From Sulfitobacter faviae (GTDB lineage Bacteria; Pseudomonadota; Alphaproteobacteria; Rhodobacterales; Rhodobacteraceae): a DNA stretch of 64,000 nucleotides. Position numbers and translations under genes: made by a program. The stretch is taken from positions 2,728,001-2,792,000 of the forward strand of contig NZ_PGFQ01000001.1 of the NCBI RefSeq assembly GCF_029870955.1, in the 5' to 3' direction. The notes beneath the pieces were generated by a model. The model was not told where the DNA came from and did not search any database. It saw only the letters and a list, made by a program, of their open reading frames with translations. This document shows, in pieces, positions 9,511 through 16,618 of this stretch. The stretch's first letter is position 1. Each line of letters starts with the position of its first letter.

Positions 9511-9946
9511 AGGTTCACACTCATCAACACGCTGGTGCCCCGCCAACGGCGGTGCGAATTTCAAACTTCTGGGCCAGCCGCTGCGCGCCGCCCAAGCCCC
9601 GGCCAAGCCCGCCGCCCGAGGTATAGCCGTCCGTGAGGGCCAGTGCCACGTCCTCGATCCCCGGTCCCTTGTCCCAACAGACCACGCTCAGCCGCTTGGC
9701 CCTTGGATCGACATAGATGGAAAATTCGCCGCCGCCAGCGTGAACGATCGCATTGCGGGCGATTTCACTGACGGCGGTGGCGAAGCGTGTGACATTCAGC
9801 GCCGAAGCGCCGTGTTCTTTCATGTAGCGCGCCACGGCTTGGCGGACCGTTACCGCGTCGCCGCTGGTCTTCAACTTGAACTGAGAGAGAAGAACCTGCG
9901 CCCCAAGGTCCTTTTCATCAAAGGCGACGTAGCTGGGTGAGGGCAT
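9507..9946 (-). CDS. rsbT: RsbT-like serine/threonine kinase (frame broken once)
   Basis: RsbT is the stressosome kinase that phosphorylates RsbS and RsbR and is then released to act on its output partner. The GHKL motifs are present: Glu61/Asn65 (SEIARNAIVHA), WDKGPGI near 91-97 and GLGRGLGG near 114-121. As given, the frame stops early after TAVGGAPAC. Adding one base to the C run 9538-9541 gives GGGTSVLMSVNL and a stop at 9507-9509 that overlaps the next start codon, restoring a 146-residue protein. The start overlaps the end of rsbS by 29 bp. Confidence 0.85.
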
Positions 9947-10271
9947 GGGTCAGGCTCAAGGCGGTGCGAGTTTCCGGCAGATACATGCCAAGCTCGACCA
10001 GCGTGACGGCGACCGTAGGGCGCATGCCGACGACATAGGTATCCGCGGCCAGCAGTCGCGAGATCCCGGCCAATTGCGCGATCACACGGCCGACGAAAGT
10101 GTCCACGATCTCAAGCGCCGAGATATCGAGGATCACCCCGTCGATGCGGTTTTCGGATATCTTGTTCGACAGCCGATCCTGAAGCTCCAAAATCTCCGTG
10201 TCCGTGATGTCATCCTGTATCGAAACGAGGAGCGCATGTTCGACCAGATTAATCGACGTGACACCGGCCAC
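9918..10271 (-). CDS. rsbS: RsbS-like stressosome scaffold (STAS domain)
   Basis: A 117-residue single STAS domain, the size of RsbS. The segment ILDISALEIVDTFVGRVIAQ carries Thr58 in the loop where B. subtilis RsbS has its phosphorylated Ser59, so this residue is the likely target of the RsbT kinase. RsbS and RsbR co-assemble into the stressosome core. The start is GTG at 10269-10271, one base after the rsbR stop. Operon position second. Confidence 0.88.
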   Translation of the reverse strand: MAGVTSINLVEHALLVSIQDDITDTEILELQDRLSNKISENRIDGVILDISALEIVDTFVGRVIAQLAGISRLLAADTYVVGMRPTVAVTLVELGMYLPETRTALSLTHALTQLRRL

Positions 10272-10272
10272 C

Positions 10273-11148
10273 TTATTGGCCCTCGGTCTTCTTGATCACA
10301 TAGCCGACGGTCATCAGCGCATCCGACAGGGCGGTGCGGATGCTGGACCGGGTAGAGACGGTGCCCACGTCGATGCCAAGCTGTACCATGGTCTGGGCGA
10401 TCATCGGGCTGATGCCGCTGATGATACATTCGGCCCCCATCAGGCGCACGGCGGCGGCGGCGCGCAGCAGGTGTTGCGCGACCTGCGTATCGACGGTGCC
10501 AACCCCGGTGATGTCCATGATGACCACTTCGGCCTGACGCTCCAGAATGGTTTGCAGCAGGTTCTCCATCACCTCTTGGGCGCGGGCGGAATCCAGTGTG
10601 CCGATCAGCGGCAGGGTCAAAACGCGGTCCCAAAGTTCGACGACCGGCGTTGAAAGCTCCAACATCTCTTGGCGCTGGCGGTCTATGATCTGCTCGCGCT
10701 CGAGAATGAAAATCTCATTCGTGTAGATGGCAAAGGCATCGACCAGACGGGTGACCAGCATCACGTCGCGGATCAGCATCCCATGGTCGCTGTCCAGCAT
10801 GGTTTCAAGCCGTTTGAACAGCGGCGTCTTCAACGCCAGCACGAAGGTCGCCATCTCTGTCGGGGTCACGCCCCGGTTGACCCGCTCGCGGCTGACATCG
10901 GTCAGGACAGCGCGCAGATCGTCCCATTGGGTGTCGTCAAAGTCGAAATCCTCACCGGTGACGCCATCGCGCACACCTTTGGAGAAGGCTTTGAGCAATT
11001 CGCTATTCTGCTTCCGGCTTTCCGCATCAGAGAACAGGTCAGAACGTTTCACGCCCTCTTTGACCTGCGTGCCCAGCCACTCTTCGATGATGCCTTTGAA
11101 ATCGGTGTCGAGAACAGTCAGAATATTGGCCGTAGCAGATTGCGGCAT
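10273..11148 (-). CDS. rsbR: RsbR-like stressosome sensor (RsbRD-type N domain plus STAS)
   Basis: A 291-residue protein: an all-helical N-terminal sensor of about 160 residues that resembles the RsbRD_N domain rather than the haem-less globin of classical RsbR, a linker, and a C-terminal STAS domain. Two candidate phospho-threonines are conserved in context: Thr221 in TVDTQVAQHLL and Thr253 in SPMIAQTMVQLG. The start at 11148 follows a G-rich stretch and a good promoter; longer frames upstream lack family-like sequence. It is the first gene of rsbR-rsbS-rsbT-phosphatase-kinase. The stimulus sensed is unknown. Confidence 0.87.
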   Translation of the reverse strand: MPQSATANILTVLDTDFKGIIEEWLGTQVKEGVKRSDLFSDAESRKQNSELLKAFSKGVRDGVTGEDFDFDDTQWDDLRAVLTDVSRERVNRGVTPTEMATFVLALKTPLFKRLETMLDSDHGMLIRDVMLVTRLVDAFAIYTNEIFILEREQIIDRQRQEMLELSTPVVELWDRVLTLPLIGTLDSARAQEVMENLLQTILERQAEVVIMDITGVGTVDTQVAQHLLRAAAAVRLMGAECIISGISPMIAQTMVQLGIDVGTVSTRSSIRTALSDALMTVGYVIKKTEGQ

Positions 11149-11175
11149 CTTAAACCCCAGTATTAATTTCACCCC

Positions 11176-11205
11176 CTCATAGGCCAATCGTGGGGTGAGT
11201 GTCAA
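11176..11205 (-). promoter_or_regulatory. Sigma-70-like promoter of the stressosome operon
   Basis: Read on the minus strand, TTGACA (11205-11200), an 18-bp spacer and TATGAG (11181-11176) lie 27 bases before the rsbR start. The match to the -35 box is perfect and to the -10 box partial. This suggests housekeeping expression of the module. Confidence 0.5.
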
Positions 11206-11320
11206 TAGGACGCAAGGATTTTGATCGGCGGCAAAGCGCCGTTTTACATAATGAAACGCCGTGTAAGTCGCTGTTTTGTGATGGGTTTTGCGGCGAAAAT
11301 GCGCGGATCGCTTGCAAATA

Positions 11321-11353
11321 GGGCAGCATCGGCGCTGTGACCGGATGCTGCCC
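11321..11353 (-). terminator. Hairpin after the betaine-type transporter operon
   Basis: A perfect 10-bp stem, gggcagcatc (11321-11330) and gatgctgccc (11344-11353), with a 13-base loop. On the minus strand it follows the ATPase stop by about 32 bases. The trailing T-run is weak (ctatttg), so it may work as a pause or as an RNA 3'-end barrier. Confidence 0.6.
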
Positions 11354-11385
11354 TTCTTGTTGCCCACGGCGTGGGTGCCGCGACG

Positions 11386-12432
11386 TTATTCTGCCGCTTT
11401 GCCGGGATGGCGCGGCACCAGTGCCCGCACCAGATCGCGCATGTGCAGCACGCCGACCTGTTTGCCCGCCCGCATGACGCGGTAGTTGTTGGTGGTGTCC
11501 CCGCCGGAGACCGCGATGATGCTTTCCAGCGTGTCGTCGAAATCAACCTCACCGGCCACATCCGTGGGCGGCACATCGGTCTTTTCCATGACCGAACGCA
11601 CGCGCAGCACGCGGGCACGGTTAATGTCGCTGACGAAGGCTTCGATATAGGGATCGTTGGGGTTCAGCAGGATATGCTGCGGCTCGCCCTGTTGGACGAT
11701 GAACCCGTCTTTGAGGATCACCAGATGGTCCGCCAGTTTCAGCGCCTCGTCCAGATCGTGGGTGATGAAGATCACCGTTTTATGCAGTTCTTCCTGCAAT
11801 TCGATCAGCAGGTCCTGCATGTCGGTGCGGATCAACGGGTCGAGCGCGGAGAAGGCTTCGTCCATCAGCATCACATCGGAGTTCGAGGTCAGCGCCCGGG
11901 CGATGCCCACACGTTGCTGCATCCCGCCCGAAAGCTGCGCGGGATACTGCTCTCCTTGGCCTTCCAGCCCGACGCGGTTCAGCCATTTGGTGGCCTCATC
12001 CGCGTATTTGCTGCGGCTTTTGCCTTCGATCTCCCAGCTTAGCCCGGTGTTTTCCAGCACCGTGCGGTGGGGCAGCAGGGCGAACTTCTGGAACACCATC
12101 GACATGTCGTGCTTGCGCAACTGGCGCAGGCGACGCTCGTTATAGTTGAGGATGTTCTCGCCGTTCACGATGACCTCGCCCGCCGTGGGGTCGATCAGCC
12201 GGTTGAGGTGGCGGATCAGCGTCGATTTGCCCGAGCCCGACAGGCCCATGATCACCGTGGTCTTGCCTGCGGGCATGTCCACGTTGATGTCATTGAGGCC
12301 CAGCACATGGCCGGTCTCGGCCTGAAGCTCGGCCTTGGACATGCCACCGCGGACTTTCTCCAGCGCCATTTTGGGGTCGTCGCCGAAGATCTTATAGAGG
12401 TTGCGGACGGAAATCTTGATGTCGTCTGTCAT
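11386..12432 (-). CDS. Quaternary-amine (betaine/TMAO-type) ABC transporter ATPase
   Basis: A 348-residue ATPase of the ProV class: VIMGLSGSGKSTLIRHLNRL (Walker A), LSGGMQQRVGIARAL (signature) and LMDEAFSALDPL (Walker B), followed by a C-terminal regulatory tail with CBS-like sequence (VAGEVDFDDTLESIIAVSGG). It powers uptake of a compatible solute or methylated amine. The ATG at 12430-12432 is chosen because tgagg lies 6 bases ahead; a GTG at 12444 overlapping the permease stop is possible. Third gene of binding protein-permease-ATPase. Confidence 0.85.
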   Translation of the reverse strand: MTDDIKISVRNLYKIFGDDPKMALEKVRGGMSKAELQAETGHVLGLNDINVDMPAGKTTVIMGLSGSGKSTLIRHLNRLIDPTAGEVIVNGENILNYNERRLRQLRKHDMSMVFQKFALLPHRTVLENTGLSWEIEGKSRSKYADEATKWLNRVGLEGQGEQYPAQLSGGMQQRVGIARALTSNSDVMLMDEAFSALDPLIRTDMQDLLIELQEELHKTVIFITHDLDEALKLADHLVILKDGFIVQQGEPQHILLNPNDPYIEAFVSDINRARVLRVRSVMEKTDVPPTDVAGEVDFDDTLESIIAVSGGDTTNNYRVMRAGKQVGVLHMRDLVRALVPRHPGKAAE

Positions 12433-12440
12433 GTCTGGCC

Positions 12441-13466
12441 TCACTTCTGCGCCGCGTTGATCCGCGCAAGCGCGGCTTTGGTGACCCGGTCGAGGATGAT
12501 CGCAAGAAGCACGATCCCCAGACCCGACAGGAGGCCCACGCCCAACTCAAGGCTGCGAATGCCGCGCAGCACCAGCACGCCAAGACCCGGCGCCGAGACC
12601 AGCGAGGCGATCACGACCATGGCAAGGCTCATCATGATGGTCTGGTTCACACCGGCCATGATGTTGGGCAGCGCCAGCGGGATCTGCACCTTGTAGAGCT
12701 TCTGGCGGTTGGTCATGCCAAAAGCATCGGCGGCCTCGATCACGTCCTTGTCGACAAGACGGATGCCAAGATCCGTCAGGCGCACCACCGGGACGATGGC
12801 ATAAAGGATGATGGCGATGCCGTAGAGCTTGGGCTCGGTGACCGAAAAGAGGAAGATCAGCGGAATGAGGTAGACGAAGGGCGGCAGGGTCTGGAGCATG
12901 TCCAGCACCGGGATCATCGTGCGTTGCACCCTGTCACTGCGCGACATGGCGATGCCGATGGGCACGCCCAAAAGCACGCAGATGAAGGCGCAGACAAAGA
13001 TGATCGCCAGCGTCTGCATGGTGTGCTCATAAAAGTCGATGAAGGCGAGGAAACCAAAGACCAACGCCACCAGACCCACCAGCTTGAGCGAACGGCCCAC
13101 GGCATAGGTGATTGCCATCAAGAGCGGGATCATCACGAACCACGGCACCGACTGCATGAGCCACAGCGCATTCTCCAACGCCCAGCTCAGCGGTTGGGTG
13201 AGGGGGTCGACAACAACTTTGAGACTGTCCTTAATGGCAAGGAAGCCTTGCTCCAGCCCTTGGGTCAGGTCGCGCGATTGTGGGATGGCTTCGCAGCTGT
13301 CGTGCAGCGCATCCAGAGAGGGGAAGGGCATGTCCCAAAGCGTGGTATCGGTATCACCGCCCGCTTGGCCCATGAGGTCGGCCATGGAGCTGAGCCCGCC
13401 GCCTTGATCGTCGCCGCACCAGTCCCGCAGACCGAGCGAGTCAAAGAGATTGTCGTAGGTTGCCAT
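12441..13466 (-). CDS. Quaternary-amine ABC transporter permease
   Basis: A 341-residue ProW-type permease. The first 90 or so residues are hydrophilic and acidic, then about six or seven membrane segments follow, with the coupling loop EAADAFGMTNRQKLYKVQIP contacting the ATPase. Long N-terminal extensions occur in ProW, where they face the periplasm. It shares an operon with the ATPase (overlapping ends) and lies 255 bp from the binding-protein gene, with a hairpin between. Confidence 0.85.
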   Translation of the reverse strand: MATYDNLFDSLGLRDWCGDDQGGGLSSMADLMGQAGGDTDTTLWDMPFPSLDALHDSCEAIPQSRDLTQGLEQGFLAIKDSLKVVVDPLTQPLSWALENALWLMQSVPWFVMIPLLMAITYAVGRSLKLVGLVALVFGFLAFIDFYEHTMQTLAIIFVCAFICVLLGVPIGIAMSRSDRVQRTMIPVLDMLQTLPPFVYLIPLIFLFSVTEPKLYGIAIILYAIVPVVRLTDLGIRLVDKDVIEAADAFGMTNRQKLYKVQIPLALPNIMAGVNQTIMMSLAMVVIASLVSAPGLGVLVLRGIRSLELGVGLLSGLGIVLLAIILDRVTKAALARINAAQK

Positions 13467-13669
13467 CTGTCGCTTTCCCGGCCTGCATCAGACCGTTTGC
13501 TTTGGGGAAGGGGGCCGGTGCGCCGCGCAGGCCGCGCGGCGTCGGCTGCCCCATGCAGTGGCGGCAATCCAAACCTATGTCCTTACAAAGGAACTGCGCA
13601 TCGGGCCAAAGGGGCCAAGGCGCAGTCGGTATGAAAAGACGTAAGTCTAGCCGCCGGTCATCGAAACGA

Positions 13670-13703
13670 ACGGGCGGGAAACCCTGATGAGTTCCCCGCC
13701 CGT
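13670..13703 (-). terminator. Intra-operon hairpin between binding protein and permease
   Basis: The arms acgggcgggaa (13670-13680) and ttccccgcccgt (13692-13703) pair with one bulge. It lies just after the binding-protein stop on the minus strand. Such hairpins commonly protect the upstream mRNA or partly stop transcription, so that more binding protein than permease is made. Confidence 0.55.
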
Positions 13704-13721
13704 CGTTTTGGTCAGTCTGTC

Positions 13722-14690
13722 TTACTGCTCAAGCAGCTTGGACAGGTTGCCACGGGCGTCATCGCTCAGCCATTCGGCCCAGACGTCCTTGTTGTTTTGC
13801 AGGAAATACACCGCCGCTTCCTCGTTGGAGGCGTTGTTTTCACCCTGCCATGCCAGCAGCTTGCTCATCTCGTCGGTCTTGAAGGTCACATTGCCGATGA
13901 ACTCCGCGATCTCGGGGTTCTCGTCGTGGAAATCCTTGGTCATGACGGTCAGCACCGGCGCGGTCGGGAAGGCCGAAGGCTTGGGGTCCGGCGTGTCGGC
14001 GTTCTGGTTGGCGTTATGCGCGGCTTCGTCATATTCGCCCAGATCGACGCTGGTCATGTCGTATTTGCCCAGCGGGGTGGTCGGCGCCCAGTAGTAGCCG
14101 AACCAAGGCTCTTGGCTCTCGTAGGCCGACGCCATCGAGGTCACCATCGTCTCACCCGAGCCGTGGTTGAAGACTTCGATGCCGTTGCCTTCGAGGTCAT
14201 AGGCCCGCGCGAGGTTGTCGCTCACCACGCGGCAGCCCCAGCCATCGGGGCAGTTGTTGAACATGCCGCCGACCAGTTCGGGGTTTTCCAAGATGCCTTC
14301 GATGGTTTTCAGCTCGGGGTGCTCTTCTGCCAGATAGGTCGGGATCCACCAGCCTTCGACGCCACCGGGATCGAGCACGGAAGTCAGCTCAACAATCTTG
14401 CCGTCCGCTTTCAGCTTTTTGTAAGCGTCACCGGCGGAGTTCGGCCACAGTTCGGGCACGATGTCCGGCTCGTTGTTCTCGGACAGGGAAGTCACGGCGG
14501 GGGTGGTGTCCGAAGGCACCACGGTCACGTCGCAGGAATAGCCCTGCGTCAGCAGGAATTCGGTGACGGCGGTGACGATCTGCGCCGAAGCCCAGTTCAT
14601 TTCCGCGATCGAGACTTCGCCGCAGTCCTGTGCGGCGGCGGCCATCGGGGTTGCAACGGCAAAGGCCGTGCCAAGCAAATAGCGTTTCAT
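13722..14690 (-). CDS. Periplasmic substrate-binding protein for betaine/TMAO-type amines
   Basis: A 322-residue secreted protein: signal MKRYLLGTAFAVATPMAAAA, then a mature OpuAC/ProX-like domain (VSIAEMNWASAQIVTAVTEF, VPSDTTPAVTSL, DIVPELWPNS). Four cysteines in the first half probably form disulphides, and many tryptophans (WASAQ, ELWPN, EGWW, GYYWAP) could build the aromatic cage that binds trimethylammonium groups. Glycine betaine, choline or TMAO are all possible; the order binding protein-permease-ATPase is like roseobacter tmoXWV, but no TMAO-degradation genes are nearby. The start at 14690 follows an aggag ribosome-binding site. Confidence 0.85.
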   Translation of the reverse strand: MKRYLLGTAFAVATPMAAAAQDCGEVSIAEMNWASAQIVTAVTEFLLTQGYSCDVTVVPSDTTPAVTSLSENNEPDIVPELWPNSAGDAYKKLKADGKIVELTSVLDPGGVEGWWIPTYLAEEHPELKTIEGILENPELVGGMFNNCPDGWGCRVVSDNLARAYDLEGNGIEVFNHGSGETMVTSMASAYESQEPWFGYYWAPTTPLGKYDMTSVDLGEYDEAAHNANQNADTPDPKPSAFPTAPVLTVMTKDFHDENPEIAEFIGNVTFKTDEMSKLLAWQGENNASNEEAAVYFLQNNKDVWAEWLSDDARGNLSKLLEQ

Positions 14691-14988
14691 AGTGATATCT
14701 CCTCTATTGTATCCGCAGTGTCGCGCAGCCGCGCACCGCTGATTTTTGCCCCTTTCCATCAAGAAGGAGCCGGTCGCGCGATAGGCGCGGCAGCTTTCGA
14801 TGGGCGGGTTTGCTGGAGATATGAAAACAAATCATGCACCCCTGTGCAACACGATTGCCGGGCGCAAGACGCAAGAACGGGCACCGCGCCGGGCCTGACG
14901 CGATGCCGCTATATGCGGCGTTCCCATGCAGAACGCCATATTTTTAAGGGTCGGCACGGCCCCTCACGCGGGGCACGGGCCAGAGCAT

Positions 14989-15261
14989 TCAGCGGCGGGA
15001 AAAACTTTCCATGTCGCGGATGTGCTGGGGAATGTCTTTGCGGTTCAGGCCGATATCCTGAAGCAGACGGTCGTCCATCGCGTTCAAGGTCGACAGCGTG
15101 CGGTTACGCTCCCAACGGCGCGCGGTGTCGCGCAGCGCACGGCGCAGCATGGCGACAAGGGCCAGGCCCTCGGCATTGGCGACTTGACCGATGCTGCCGT
15201 TAAAGGCGGTTCCGGGCATCCCGGCGATCTGGTTGGTGTTTTTCAGCAGGCGGAAATGCAT
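14989..15261 (-). CDS. DUF1127 small protein
   Basis: A 90-residue protein whose C-terminal part is a DUF1127 (YjiS-like) motif: LSTLNAMDDRLLQDIGLNRK, roughly residues 55-75. These small Arg-rich proteins are abundant in alphaproteobacteria, and some take part in phosphate/carbon metabolism or in RNA handling. The ATG at 15261 is preferred because a ggag lies 6 bases before it; the ATG at 15273 contains that ribosome-binding site. It stands alone, with long gene-free DNA upstream. Confidence 0.75.
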   Translation of the reverse strand: MHFRLLKNTNQIAGMPGTAFNGSIGQVANAEGLALVAMLRRALRDTARRWERNRTLSTLNAMDDRLLQDIGLNRKDIPQHIRDMESFSRR

Positions 15262-16618
15262 GGCATGCTCCATATCAAAAAGGTCGAAGTGGGAAGGATC
15301 CGCAAGAGACGACGGTCAGTGCCAGAAGGCCGGGCCGGGTCGGTTGTGTGGGTCTCATCCCGAGTGTGATCCGGAAAGTCAGTTGGAACCCCGATGGTCT
15401 AAACAGGCGGATCGGCCTGTCCGACCGGGGTTACCGGCGGTTCAGCAGCGTGCCCGGTTTGCGCGGGCGCCTCTTATGAACAGCATACATCAACATGCCG
15501 CGCATTTGGTCCACCCGAGCGGGCTTTGCAATAGGGCGAAATAGGGGTGCGACACCCTGCCGCATGTGCGGGGCGCAGAGCCCACTATGGCTGAGGTTTC
15601 CGCCCGCCCGGCGCGGTGTCGTTTGCAGCATCTGAAATGTCGTTTTGAGGGTCGGATTTGGCGCATTTTGGCGCGGTCGATCGAACGGAAAGGGGCGGTT
15701 GTTTGGGTGGCCTTCGCGGGTGGCTTTCGCATTTTCCCCGCGGTCAATCTCGGCGCGGGGTGAGGGGCGGAGCGCTCACCATGACTCGCCCGTAACGCGC
15801 GCGGCTTTCGCCGCCGCGGGCGCTCAATGCCGTGAGGAATCGATTCGGCGGGAATAAGGCGGGTCGCCCGTGGTTTCGTCACCAGTTCCGCAGGTTTGCG
15901 GGCGATTGGTTCCAGCCGGTGAACAAGCAATCGAAAAGAATGTCGAAAACAAGGCGGCGCAGATGCGGCTGATTTGCGGCGGCATTGTCGCGCAATGCGA
16001 AACAGTCTTGACCGAGGGATTGATGCAACCTCTCCGCGCAGGCGTTAATTTACCTTAATCCTATGGCGATTCGCGTTTCCGACGCGGAGTGCCCCGGAAA
16101 CAATCGCGCCCAAAAGTCGCGCTAAACCACCTAAATTGCGGCAAAACTTCATTTGGTTCCGGCAATTTTCAAACATTTTTTGCTTTGTCCATTCGTATAG
16201 GAGGGCTATTCCTATAGGTGCCCAACTGGGGGGCATAGAAGTCTGTAGGTCACGGGGGCGGCCGCATTAAGCGCATCAGGGATGCGGGAAATGTGGATAC
16301 GCCGCAAGTTTGCGACCGTAAGCACAACATACCGAAGCGCGCTGCGCCTCGGCTGTGGGCCATGTTCCGGCTCTTCCCCTTCGTTGCGCAGGATGCGTGC
16401 CGCTCGATCTGGATTTCTGCCAGCGGGGCGCGTGTGAACGGAGGGAGAGACGAGATGATACACAAGCGACAGGCCCTGCCACTGGCCTTCTGCGGGGCAA
16501 GAAATGCCCGGTTCGACCGCTCTGCCGTTCGGCGCTCCATTCCTCAGATTGAAACAGCATCCACTTCCAAGACGGCCGCGTTGCGCGCCGCGTGCAACAC
16601 CGCTCAGGAGATTTCACA
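15262..16618. other. 1.36 kb stretch without recognisable genes
   Basis: Between the DUF1127 gene and the RTX/Hint protein I find no frame with family-like or codon-biased sequence; the open frames on both strands are short and Arg/Pro/Ala-rich, as expected of noncoding high-GC DNA. A more AT-rich part lies near 16040-16220 and contains an inverted repeat. The stretch may hold the promoter and leader of the large secreted protein, or a small RNA. Confidence 0.5.
16196..16216. repeat. Inverted repeat in the RTX gene upstream region
   Basis: The arms tatagga (16196-16202) and tcctata (16210-16216) are perfect complements with a 7-base centre, in AT-rich DNA about 400 bp before the RTX/Hint start. 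Plausible operator or promoter-associated site; no regulator can be named. Confidence 0.35.

Noticed and set aside
13797..15203. A 468-codon plus-strand frame across the binding-protein gene
   Set aside because: Antisense to a signal-peptide-bearing binding protein with disulphides and motifs; the frame's own product is low-complexity Arg/Gly/His.
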